A DNA stretch of 34,644 nt, taken from Actinomycetota bacterium (lineage in GTDB: Bacteria > Actinomycetota > Actinomycetes > Actinomycetales > Microbacteriaceae). The notes beneath the pieces were generated by a model. That model was not told the origin of the DNA and ran no database searches. It saw only the letters and a program-made list of their open reading frames with translations. The position numbers and the translations under genes are program-made. Location of the stretch: contig RFNI01000218.1 in NCBI GenBank assembly GCA_009927245.1, positions 1 to 34,644 on the forward strand. Reading direction: 5' to 3'. Positions 17,508 through 25,106 of the stretch are shown here, in pieces (position 1 is the first letter of the stretch; every line of letters starts with the position of its first letter).

Positions 17508-17534
17508 GTCGGTTCCTTAGTGTTCATGTTAAAG

Positions 17535-17570
17535 AAAACGGCTATAGGGCGTAGGCCCCATAGCCGTTTT
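17535..17570 (-). terminator. Bidirectional-type terminator after trxA
   Basis: An 11-bp stem (AAAACGGCTAT / ATAGCCGTTTT) encloses a 14-base GC-rich loop, with T residues on the 3' side in either direction. It lies just beyond the trxA stop and before the aminotransferase start, so it probably ends trxB-trxA transcription. Confidence 0.8.
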
Positions 17571-17583
17571 GCTTAGAACTAAT

Positions 17584-17907
17584 TTAGTTGATGAACTCGC
17601 TCAAATCAGCCATAAGCTGTGGCTTTGGCTTCGCGCCAACAATTGACTTCACTACTTCTCCACCCTGGAACACCTGAAGTGCAGGGATTGAGGTGATGCC
17701 ATACTGCTGAGCTAGTGCAGGCTCTTCGTCAACGTTTACCTTGACGATGGTTAGCTTCTCGCCGTGTTCTGATGAAATCTCATCGAGGATAGGGGAGACC
17801 ATGCGGCATGGACCACACCACTCTGCCCAGAAATCTACTAATACTGGCTTGCCTGAAGACAGGACATCGGCCTGGAATGTTGCTGTGGTTACGCTCTTTG
17901 CTGACAT
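17584..17907 (-). CDS. trxA: Thioredoxin
   Basis: A 107-residue thioredoxin with the redox motif WAEWCGPCRMVSP and the conserved cis-Pro region GITSIPALQVFQGGE. It is a cytoplasmic disulfide reductant. It lies 22 bp downstream of trxB, its reductase, forming a complete NADPH-TrxB-TrxA pair. A terminator follows. Confidence 0.96.
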   Translation of the reverse strand: MSAKSVTTATFQADVLSSGKPVLVDFWAEWCGPCRMVSPILDEISSEHGEKLTIVKVNVDEEPALAQQYGITSIPALQVFQGGEVVKSIVGAKPKPQLMADLSEFIN

Positions 17908-17929
17908 GGTTGCTCCTTGTTTAGTAACT

Positions 17930-18853
17930 CTATTTTACGTCGGCTAGATAGTGTTCAGCGTCCAAAGCTGCGACACAACCAGAACCTGCTGCTGTGATTG
18001 CCTGACGGTATGTTGGGTCGATAACATCACCACAGGCGAAGACACCAGGCAAGGAAGTTTTTGAAGATCTTCCTTCAACCTTGATGAATTTCTCAGCTGT
18101 TAGTTCTACCTGGTTTTCAACCAACCAAACGCGAGGATCATTTCCAACTGCGATGAATAGACCGTCTAGGTCAAGCTGCTTAGTTGAGCCATCAACAGTG
18201 TTTCTCGTGATGATTCCAGAAAGCTTTCCTTCACCTAGAAGTTCAGCAACTTCGGTGTTCCAAACAACTTCAATCTTTGGATTAGCAAGAGCTCTCTCCT
18301 GCATGATCTTTGATGCCTTGAAGGTGTCTCTTCTGTGGATCAGATAAACCTTTGAAGCAAAGCGGGTTAGGAAGTTAGCTTCCTCCATTGCAGAATCTCC
18401 ACCACCGATAACAGCGATGGTCTTCTCTCTAAAGAAGAATCCATCACAGGTAGCGCACCATGAAACTCCGTGACCGCTAAGTTCCTTTTCCTTTGGAAGA
18501 CCTAGTTCACGATAAGCAGCACCAGTTGCCAAGATCACTGTCTTAGCTTCGAAGGTTTGACCGCCACCAGTCTTTACGATCTTGATGGCGCCGGTTAGGT
18601 CAACTTCAATAACGTCATCTAGTAGAACTTCTGTGCCGAAGCGTTCAGCCTGTGCTCTGAAGGCATCCATTAGTTCTGGACCTTGAAGACCGGTTGGGAA
18701 ACCAGGGTAGTTCTCGACTTCGGTGGTCTTCATTAGCTCACCACCTGCTTCAACAGATGAAGCGATAAGCAACGGGTTAAGACCTGCTCGTGCTGTGTAT
18801 ATGCCAGCGGTGTATCCAGCTGGACCTGAGCCGATGATGATTACTTCGCGCAA
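17930..18853 (-). CDS. trxB: Thioredoxin-disulfide reductase
   Basis: A 307-residue NADPH- and FAD-dependent flavoprotein. The FAD site is VIIIGSGPAGYTAGIYTARAG, the redox pair is in SWCATCDGFFF, the NADPH site is IAVIGGGDSAMEEANFLTRF followed by IHRRDTFKAS, and the second FAD motif is GVFACGDVIDPTYRQAITAAG. Length is standard for the low-molecular-weight class. Operonic with trxA. Confidence 0.96.
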   Translation of the reverse strand: MREVIIIGSGPAGYTAGIYTARAGLNPLLIASSVEAGGELMKTTEVENYPGFPTGLQGPELMDAFRAQAERFGTEVLLDDVIEVDLTGAIKIVKTGGGQTFEAKTVILATGAAYRELGLPKEKELSGHGVSWCATCDGFFFREKTIAVIGGGDSAMEEANFLTRFASKVYLIHRRDTFKASKIMQERALANPKIEVVWNTEVAELLGEGKLSGIITRNTVDGSTKQLDLDGLFIAVGNDPRVWLVENQVELTAEKFIKVEGRSSKTSLPGVFACGDVIDPTYRQAITAAGSGCVAALDAEHYLADVK

Positions 18854-18876
18854 AATATGACTCCAAAAGTAGGGAA

Positions 18877-18893
18877 CTAGTCGAGGTGACTAG
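18877..18893 (-). terminator. Weak hairpin after murJ
   Basis: CTAGTC and GACTAG form a 6-bp stem around a 5-base loop in the 60-bp gap between murJ and trxB, followed on the minus strand by TTCCCTACTTTT. It could be an attenuating terminator but lacks a GC-rich stem. Confidence 0.3.
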
Positions 18894-18913
18894 GGCAAGT
18901 TTATCTTTACTAC

Positions 18914-20551
18914 TTATCGTTTGAGCAGAGCCCGAATTGGTTTTATTAGTGTGTCAATTTCTTCTGACTTCAGGACCTTCAAAATCACTAGATAAGAGAT
19001 TGTCATTACCCCACCGATGAGCAAACAGGTAAGTCCTGCAGCCAAAACATTTAGTACCGGGAATGCACCTGGGTGAGCACCACCAAGAGCTTGAAGAATT
19101 GCAAAACCTAGCAATCCTGAAATCACACCCGCGATTACAAACTTCAGTGTTGCCATGCTCAGATGAGAGTGTCCTAGAGACCCGAACTTTCTCTTGAACA
19201 TGAAGAAAGCGAGCACAGCCTGAATACAAATACCACCACTTGTTACAAGTGCTAGACCAACTACTAACCAGACTGGTTCAACATACATTGCAACAATCAG
19301 TGAACCTGTAACGGTGAAGAATGTTTGGACAGCTGTAAAGATGAAAGGAGTTCGGGTGTCTTCAAGTGAATAAAAAGCTCGTTGAATCATGAAGACATAA
19401 CTGAATGGAAGTAATCCAACCACCATGGCGATAACAACATTTCCCAAAGCAATTGCGCTTGGTATCTCACCGACGAAAACTCTAGAGATTGGATATGCGA
19501 GAACTATCAAACCTGTTGTTGCTAACACACTGATCATCGCAATAGTTCTTAGACCATCAGCAAGGTCTGTCTTTAGTTCATCAAACTTCTTCTCAACTGC
19601 GTGAGTGGACATTCTGGTGAAGTATGCAGTTGCAATAGAAACTGTTGCCACCGAATGAGGCAACATAAATATCAACCAGGCAATACCCATAGCCGCAACA
19701 GATGCGATAGCAACGTATTGACCGTTGATCATTTCACGTCCACCAACAGCTGTTGATGCAACCGAGGTTTGAACGATTCCACCTATTTGTGTAATTAGGA
19801 GCATCCCTAAAGTCCAGGAAGCTGTTCGCATTGCCGGAGCAAGACCAACACCCTTCCAACCAAAGTTCAGGTTAAAGGTGAGACCCATCTTCTTCCAGAA
19901 CAGGAAGAGAATGAGTGCTTGAGAAGCAACACCAAATGTTGCTGTTCCAGCTAGCAGAGAAATCTGCGCCTGGGTCCAATCTTCAACAGACTGTTTACCG
20001 GTTGGGTCTAAACCGAACTGCCAAATGAAAGCACCCATACCTGCGATAGCAACGATGTTGTTTAGTACCGGTGCCCACATAAACGGGCCAAACCTGCTTC
20101 TAGCATTTAGCACTTCACCCAAGAGTGTGTATAGACCGTAGAAGAAGAGCTGCGGCAGACACCAGTACGCAAAGGCTGTAGCTAGAGCCATTTGGGACTG
20201 CGACCAACCATCGGTGTATAGAGCAACGAGTAGTGGAGCAGCCAGGGTAGTCAGTACTGTGATAGCTCCGAACACAGTGATTGCAAGGGTTAGCAAGCGA
20301 TCGATGTATGCCTTACCACCATCAGCATGCAGTCGTGCTCTAACTATTTGTGGAACTAGAACTGCGTTTAGGACACCACCGACGATGATTGCGTAGACGT
20401 TGTTAGGTAGTTGGTTAGCAACACCAAATGCGTCAGCAGCGTTGGTGGTAACACCGATGGTGGCAGCAAGCATGATTGCTCTAATGATTCCCAGTACTCG
20501 AGAGAATACGGTTCCACTTGCCATGATCAACGAAGAACGAACTACACTCAT
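18914..20551 (-). CDS. murJ: Lipid II flippase MurJ (MviN family)
   Basis: A 545-residue polytopic membrane protein, about 14 hydrophobic segments, of the MOP exporter superfamily, which flips lipid II across the membrane for peptidoglycan synthesis. The N-terminus SLIMASGTVFSRVLGIIRAIML, AFGVANQLPNNVYAIIVGGVLNAVLVP and RAFYSLEDTRTPF match actinobacterial MurJ. The extracytoplasmic and kinase-like extensions of mycobacterial homologues are absent. Its ATG overlaps the stop of the upstream gene by four bases. Confidence 0.93.
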   Translation of the reverse strand: MSVVRSSLIMASGTVFSRVLGIIRAIMLAATIGVTTNAADAFGVANQLPNNVYAIIVGGVLNAVLVPQIVRARLHADGGKAYIDRLLTLAITVFGAITVLTTLAAPLLVALYTDGWSQSQMALATAFAYWCLPQLFFYGLYTLLGEVLNARSRFGPFMWAPVLNNIVAIAGMGAFIWQFGLDPTGKQSVEDWTQAQISLLAGTATFGVASQALILFLFWKKMGLTFNLNFGWKGVGLAPAMRTASWTLGMLLITQIGGIVQTSVASTAVGGREMINGQYVAIASVAAMGIAWLIFMLPHSVATVSIATAYFTRMSTHAVEKKFDELKTDLADGLRTIAMISVLATTGLIVLAYPISRVFVGEIPSAIALGNVVIAMVVGLLPFSYVFMIQRAFYSLEDTRTPFIFTAVQTFFTVTGSLIVAMYVEPVWLVVGLALVTSGGICIQAVLAFFMFKRKFGSLGHSHLSMATLKFVIAGVISGLLGFAILQALGGAHPGAFPVLNVLAAGLTCLLIGGVMTISYLVILKVLKSEEIDTLIKPIRALLKR

Positions 20552-21030
20552 GCGCTCACTCTTCTACGCATACGAATAATTCCAAGAGCTAAAAGAATTG
20601 CAATTAGTCCAGCAAAACCAAATAGTAGATATAGTTCGATATCTGGATTAGCAGTCAACTTGATTTCAGTTGTTTGACCTAAACGAAGATCAGTGAAAGT
20701 TGTGACCCAAACTTTGACAGTGAAAGAACCCGCAGAGATGGCAGTGATTGGAACGAGAGCATCTTTTCTTGAGTTGGCTGGGATTGTTACTGAAACATAC
20801 TCTTGAACATTTAGTGCAGGGTTGGTTGTCTTTGCGTGCACTCTAACTTTGATTGGTCTGTCGTAATTGTTCTGAACAGAAATAGGAACTTTGGATTCAC
20901 GAGAAACCATATTGATATCTGACCCAGGCACAATGTATACCTGCGCTGGTGGGAGAGCAGCATTAGCCTGCGGTGTGAGAGTCAGAAATGACAAACACAG
21001 AGCAGTAAGCAAGATCAACTTACGTTTCAT
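20548..21030 (-). CDS. Short DUF6049-like secreted, membrane-anchored protein
   Basis: A 160-residue protein from ATG 21030; the ATGA overlap with the Nudix stop decides the start over an upstream GTG. It has a signal peptide (KRKLILLTALCLSFLTLTPQANA), one immunoglobulin-like beta domain (residues about 30-125) and a C-terminal membrane helix at about 130-152 ending in RMRRR. In other actinobacteria the gene between murJ and the Nudix gene encodes a much larger DUF6049 protein; here only the C-terminal domain and anchor seem to remain. Coupling on both sides suggests a cell-wall role with MurJ. Assignment is from memory of the family and synteny. Confidence 0.7.
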   Translation of the reverse strand: MKRKLILLTALCLSFLTLTPQANAALPPAQVYIVPGSDINMVSRESKVPISVQNNYDRPIKVRVHAKTTNPALNVQEYVSVTIPANSRKDALVPITAISAGSFTVKVWVTTFTDLRLGQTTEIKLTANPDIELYLLFGFAGLIAILLALGIIRMRRRVSA

Positions 21031-21479
21031 TGACGAGCGACCCACTCTTGAACAATTAGGGCTAGACGACGCTCGTTCTCGTGAGTTAGTTCATCTGAAA
21101 TCAGATCAACATTGATCCAGCGGATATCAACTGCTTCTCTATCTGGATCATTTTCAATAGTTAGTTCACCACCGGTTTGCTTCATCAAGAAGTGGTGAAC
21201 AGTTTTACTAATCACAGCTGTTGGAGTTGAGAACTCATATTTGATTGAACCCAGTGGCTCAATAATTTCAGCTTCTAAACCGGTTTCTTCAAGAACTTCT
21301 CTAAGCGCTGCAGCTTCAATAGTCTCAGTGCCTTCAAGGTGACCCTTAGGGATGCACCAGTCAATCCGACCACCACGATTACGGCGGCCGATGACAGCTA
21401 TGCGCGAAGACCCATCACCAGCTAAGACAAATCCCCCGGCTGAAGTCTCCTCGACGCGAGGTTTCGCTCGAGAGTTCAT
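21027..21479 (-). CDS. Nudix hydrolase
   Basis: A 150-residue protein with a complete Nudix box, GHLEGTETIEAAALREVLEETGL (G-x5-E-x7-REVxEExG), which binds Mg2+ and hydrolyses nucleoside-diphosphate-linked substrates. The preceding RGGRIDWCIPKG is typical. The substrate is not evident. It is divergent from the CCA transferase with only 37 bp between starts, and TAGGCT six bases before its ATG is compatible with a leaderless transcript. Its stop overlaps the DUF6049-like start as ATGA. Confidence 0.9.
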   Translation of the reverse strand: MNSRAKPRVEETSAGGFVLAGDGSSRIAVIGRRNRGGRIDWCIPKGHLEGTETIEAAALREVLEETGLEAEIIEPLGSIKYEFSTPTAVISKTVHHFLMKQTGGELTIENDPDREAVDIRWINVDLISDELTHENERRLALIVQEWVARQ

Positions 21480-21516
21480 GCTTCAAGCCTAACCCCGTGA
21501 GGTAATTCATCGGTGT

Positions 21517-22965
21517 ATGAGGGATATCACGGGCATACTTAAATCAATGCCAACAGTTCAAGAGGCTCTAGCCAATCTCCAGCGGACCACCGAGAGTCCG
21601 TTACTTGTTAAACTCGGCACACTGTTCACAGCTGCCGGTTATGAACTATCCCTAGTTGGTGGACCAGTTAGAGATGCTTTCCTAGGCAGAGAAACCAATG
21701 ACCTAGATTTCACTACTTCGGCAACGCCTGATGAGATCCTCGCTGTCCTCAAGGGCCATGTTGATGCTCATTGGGATATCGGCAGGGATTTCGGCACCAT
21801 CGGTGCTCGTATCGGCGATACCGCTGTCGAAATCACAACTTATCGAGCCGATCAGTATGACGCTGACTCTAGAAAACCTCACGTTGCCTTCGGTAAAGAC
21901 CTCAACGATGACCTATTTAGAAGAGATTTCACCGTTAATGCCATGGCTCTCAGGCTTCCTGAGGGGGTCTTCGTCGACCCATTCAACGGATTACAAGACC
22001 TAGTCGATGGCATCATCAGAACCCCTGGTAAACCTGAGGATAGCTTCAGTGATGACCCGCTAAGAATGATGAGAGCGGCTAGATTCGCCTCTCAACTGGG
22101 TTTCCTCATTCAAGATGAGACCTTTAGTGCCATGAAGGCCATGGCTGATCGCATCCAGATCATCTCTGCAGAGCGTATCCAGGTGGAACTTTCTAAGTTA
22201 TTGCTGGGCGCTAACCCTAGAGAAGGCCTAGAAGCCCTAGTTGATTCAGGATTAGCAGAACTTGTAATTCCTGAATTACCTGCCCTAAAGCTTGAGATTG
22301 ATGAGCACCACCATCACAAGGATGTTTATCAGCACACTTTGACTGTTGTTGAGCAGGCGATTGACTATGAGAAGGACTATCAGCTTCACAACGACCTAGT
22401 TCTTCGTTTAGCGGCACTGTTTCACGATATTGGTAAGCCTTCAACCAGAAAACTTGAATCTGGTGGAGGAGTCACCTTCTATCACCACGATGTTGTTGGG
22501 GCAAAGCTTGCTACCAAGCGTCTAAGAGAGCTGAAATTCGATAATGACACCATCAAGGCTGTCTCTAGGCTTATCGAATTGCACCTGAGGTTCTTCGGTT
22601 ACAGCGATCAGCCTTGGTCTGATTCAGCAATTAGGAGATACGTCAGGGATGCTGACGATCAACTATTTAGATTGCACGCACTAACTAGAGCCGATGTGAC
22701 TACCCGTAATCAGAGAAAGGCAGATCGTCTATCTCACGCTTATGACGATCTAGAAGAGCGCATTGCCAAATTGCAAGAAGAGGAAGAACTCAATGCAATT
22801 AGGCCTGATCTCTCTGGCGAACAGATCATGGAACTACTAAATATCACTCCAGGACCTGATGTTGGAGCTGCCTATCGGTTCCTCATGGAACTTCGTTTAG
22901 ATGAAGGTCCACTTGGTGAAGATATTGCTAAATCTCGCTTGCTTGCCTGGTGGCAATCAAGGTAG
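21517..22965 (+). CDS. CCA tRNA nucleotidyltransferase
   Basis: A 482-residue enzyme that adds or repairs the 3' CCA of tRNA. The nucleotidyltransferase core is LVGGPVRDAFLGRETNDLDFTTSATP with the catalytic DLD, followed by RRDFTVNAMAL and DPLRMMRAARFASQLGF. A C-terminal HD domain has LAALFHDIGKPSTR. No ribosome binding site is obvious before ATG 21517; an in-frame ATG at 21547 is an alternative. At least one tRNA in this window lacks an encoded CCA and would depend on it. Often named pcnA in annotations, though it is not a poly(A) polymerase by context. Confidence 0.93.
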   Translation: MRDITGILKSMPTVQEALANLQRTTESPLLVKLGTLFTAAGYELSLVGGPVRDAFLGRETNDLDFTTSATPDEILAVLKGHVDAHWDIGRDFGTIGARIGDTAVEITTYRADQYDADSRKPHVAFGKDLNDDLFRRDFTVNAMALRLPEGVFVDPFNGLQDLVDGIIRTPGKPEDSFSDDPLRMMRAARFASQLGFLIQDETFSAMKAMADRIQIISAERIQVELSKLLLGANPREGLEALVDSGLAELVIPELPALKLEIDEHHHHKDVYQHTLTVVEQAIDYEKDYQLHNDLVLRLAALFHDIGKPSTRKLESGGGVTFYHHDVVGAKLATKRLRELKFDNDTIKAVSRLIELHLRFFGYSDQPWSDSAIRRYVRDADDQLFRLHALTRADVTTRNQRKADRLSHAYDDLEERIAKLQEEEELNAIRPDLSGEQIMELLNITPGPDVGAAYRFLMELRLDEGPLGEDIAKSRLLAWWQSR

Positions 22966-23023
22966 AGTAGTGAAGTTGCCCTGAAGAGACCCTGTGCTCT
23001 TTTGTTGGGTGACAACTGCATAT

Positions 23024-23073
23024 ACCCTCCTGCCACGGAAACGCCGTGGCCGTTCTAGTCCAAAGGAGGTGGG
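23024..23073 (+). promoter_or_regulatory. Putative S6:S18-type autoregulatory leader of rpsF
   Basis: A 7-bp hairpin (GCCACGG / CCGTGGC, loop AAACG, 23032-23050) is enclosed by CCTCCT (23026-23031), which can pair with AGGAGG (23064-23069), the ribosome binding site of rpsF. Such a structure would hide the site. Leaders that bind the S6:S18 complex are known before rpsF in many bacteria; here the assignment rests on position and fold drawn by eye. Confidence 0.55.
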
Positions 23074-23079
23074 TTAGTC

Positions 23080-23475
23080 ATGCATAAATACGAAGTCATG
23101 GTCATTCTTGACTCAGACATCGATGAGCGTACCGTTGGTGCCAGCTTAGACAAATTCCTCAACGTAGTTCGTAACGGTGGAGGCACCGTTGACAGCGTTG
23201 ACATTTGGGGCCGTCGCCGTTTCGCTTACGAAATCAACAAGAAAACCGAAGGCATCTACGCCGTCCTATACCTGACCTGTCAGCCTGCTGAAGTTCTTGA
23301 GTTGGACCGTCAGTTGAAGCTCTCTGAAGCAGTTGTTCGCACCAAGGTGCTACGCGCTGAAGATGCAGTATTCAAGATCAATGCTGTAGTGGTTCCTGAA
23401 GTTAGCGCTGCTGAAAAGGCTGCTGACGAGAAGCCAGCTAGAGCTAAGAAGCCTGCCGCTAAGTCAGCTGAGTAA
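23080..23475 (+). CDS. rpsF: 30S ribosomal protein S6
   Basis: A 131-residue protein. The S6 domain is residues 1-97 (HKYEVMVILDSDIDERTV, VDIWGRRRFAYEINKKTEG), followed by a Lys/Ala-rich tail (EKPARAKKPAAKSAE) that is longer than in many species. A strong AGGAGG lies upstream in a leader that may sequester it. It is first in the rpsF-ssb-rpsR-rplI operon, with S18, its binding partner, two genes downstream. Confidence 0.96.
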   Translation: MHKYEVMVILDSDIDERTVGASLDKFLNVVRNGGGTVDSVDIWGRRRFAYEINKKTEGIYAVLYLTCQPAEVLELDRQLKLSEAVVRTKVLRAEDAVFKINAVVVPEVSAAEKAADEKPARAKKPAAKSAE

Positions 23476-23480
23476 TACTC

Positions 23481-23981
23481 ATGGCTGGAGAACTTACTAT
23501 CACTGTTGTTGGCAACCTAGCCAACGATCCAGAATTGCGTAACACCAATAGCGGTATTGCATTTGTTGGTCTAAACGTGGCTTCAACCCCACGTACCTAC
23601 AACCGCAACACCAATACTTGGGAAGACGGCGAGACTGTTTGGGTGAGATGTACCGCTTGGCGCGACGTTGCCGATAACGTAGCTCGTTCACTTACTAAGG
23701 GAACCAGAGTTATCGTCACAGGTCGCCTAAAGCCTGCTTCTGCCTACCAGGCAAACACCGGAGAAGCACGTGCTTCTATCGAAATGGAGATCGAGGAAAT
23801 CGGTCCTTCACTTCGCTACGCAACCGCAACCGTAACCCGCAAGGCTCGTGAAGCCGGTGCAGTTGACTCAAACGCCTGGGGTAACTCTCCAGCCGCACAG
23901 GTCACACCACCAGCAAACGATGCTTGGGCCAACCCAGGAGTTGATGGTGGCTTTGCCGCTGGCGACTCAACACCTTTCTAA
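23481..23981 (+). CDS. ssb: Single-stranded DNA-binding protein
   Basis: A 166-residue SSB with an OB fold in residues 1-110 (TITVVGNLANDPELRNTNSG, DGETVWVRCTAWRDVADNVA, KGTRVIVTGRLK) and a disordered tail. The protein-interaction tip is GDSTPF, less acidic than the usual DDxIPF. It lies 5 bp after rpsF inside the ribosomal operon. Confidence 0.95.
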   Translation: MAGELTITVVGNLANDPELRNTNSGIAFVGLNVASTPRTYNRNTNTWEDGETVWVRCTAWRDVADNVARSLTKGTRVIVTGRLKPASAYQANTGEARASIEMEIEEIGPSLRYATATVTRKAREAGAVDSNAWGNSPAAQVTPPANDAWANPGVDGGFAAGDSTPF

Positions 23982-24000
23982 GAATTCATAGGAGATACAA

Positions 24001-24264
24001 ATGGCAGCAAAAGTAAACAGCGACCGCGTCAAGAAGGGCAGTCGCAACGCCAAGAACCTAAAGCTTGCACCAGTCAAGCCAATCAAGGTCGGCGTAATTG
24101 ATTACAAGGACATCGCAACTCTTCGTAAGTTCGTGTCTGACCGTGGCAAGATCCGTTCTCGCCGCATCACCGGAGTTTCAGTTCAGGAACAACGTCTAAT
24201 TGCCCGTGCAGTAAAGAACGCTCGTGAGGTTGCACTTATGCCTTACGCTGGCGCTGGCAGATAA
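24001..24264 (+). CDS. rpsR: 30S ribosomal protein S18
   Basis: An 87-residue S18 with VIDYKDIATLRKFVSDRGKIRSRRITGVS and QEQRLIARAVKNAREVALMPY. It has no cysteines, so it is the zinc-independent form. AGGAGA precedes the ATG. It partners S6 in the ribosome. Confidence 0.97.
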   Translation: MAAKVNSDRVKKGSRNAKNLKLAPVKPIKVGVIDYKDIATLRKFVSDRGKIRSRRITGVSVQEQRLIARAVKNAREVALMPYAGAGR

Positions 24265-24277
24265 GTAGGGATGACTA

Positions 24278-24730
24278 ATGTCTAAAGTAATTTTGACCAA
24301 CGAGGTATCGGGCCTTGGCTCAGCCGGTGACGTTGTTGAAGTAAAGAACGGTTACGCACGTAACTACCTGCTACCTAGAGGCTTTGCAGTCATCTGGACC
24401 AAGGGTGGTGAGAAGCAGGTTGCATCAATCAAGGCAGCTCGCGACGCACGTGCTCTAGCAACCGTTGAAGAGGCTCAGGCTTTCAAGGATAGCCTTCAGG
24501 CTAACCCGATCAAGCTGGTTGTAAAGGCTGGAGTTGGTGGCCGTTTGTTCGGTGCAGTCAAGAACGGTGACGTTGCAGCAGCAGTTGCAGCAGCTGGTCT
24601 AGGCGAGATCGACAAGCGTAAGGTCGCTTTCTTCGCTCCAATCCGCACAACAGGTACATACGAGGCAACTGTAAAGCTGCACTCAGACCTAACTGCAACC
24701 CTGAAACTACAGGTTGTAGCTAAGAAGTAA
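24278..24730 (+). CDS. rplI: 50S ribosomal protein L9
   Basis: A 150-residue L9 with the N-terminal domain KVILTNEVSGLGSAGDVVEVKNGYARNYLLPRGFA, a connecting helix and a C-terminal domain with GGRLFGAVKNGDVA. Last gene of the rpsF operon, followed by a strong hairpin. Confidence 0.97.
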   Translation: MSKVILTNEVSGLGSAGDVVEVKNGYARNYLLPRGFAVIWTKGGEKQVASIKAARDARALATVEEAQAFKDSLQANPIKLVVKAGVGGRLFGAVKNGDVAAAVAAAGLGEIDKRKVAFFAPIRTTGTYEATVKLHSDLTATLKLQVVAKK

Positions 24731-24743
24731 CTAGTTCTAAACG

Positions 24744-24779
24744 ATAGTGGCAGGCCCAAAAGCCTGCCACTATTGCTTT
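24744..24779 (+). terminator. Terminator of the rpsF-rplI operon
   Basis: A perfect 12-bp stem (ATAGTGGCAGGC / GCCTGCCACTAT) with loop CCAAAA at 24756-24761, followed by TGCTTT. The T run is short but the stem is strong; it isolates the ribosomal operon from dnaB. Confidence 0.85.
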
Positions 24780-24802
24780 AACCAGGCTCGACACGCTCAA
24801 TC

Positions 24803-25014
24803 TGTGGATAACTCTGTGGAGAAGTCCTGAAATTTGTAGCAATTTCAAACATCTTTCAAAACCTTAATGCACAGGTTTAACCTTTCGTTAACGTTCAATA
24901 AAAATCGCTACAGGCCAATAAAGACGGGGAATTTCAGAAGTTATCCACAGTTTCTCCACTGCTTATCCACAATTTGTCCACAGTTGGGTCGGCGTGTTCC
25001 CCAGTTTATCCACA
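24803..25014. promoter_or_regulatory. DnaA-box array upstream of dnaB
   Basis: The 376-bp gap 24731-25106 holds a terminator and then perfect boxes at 24803-24811 (TGTGGATAA), 24941-24949, 24963-24971 and 25006-25014 (TTATCCACA). Weaker units are TGTGGAGAA 24815-24823, TTCTCCACT 24952-24960 and TTGTCCACA 24974-24982. The units at 24941, 24952, 24963 and 24974 repeat exactly every 11 bp in one orientation. Between the left and right boxes (about 24829-24930) the DNA is A/T-rich. The layout resembles an origin or a DnaA-controlled promoter; the latter is the simpler reading given dnaB downstream. Confidence 0.8.
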
Positions 25015-25106
25015 GGTTAAATCACAGCCCTTATTGCACTCACAATGTCTATGGTGGATGCTACACATAAGTTCTAAAAGAAATTTGCTTTAAAAGAAAG
25101 AAAAAG

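Noticed and set aside
24803..25014. CRISPR-like repeat array upstream of dnaB
   Set aside because: Units are 11 bp and match the DnaA box; there are no spacers of constant length or cas genes.
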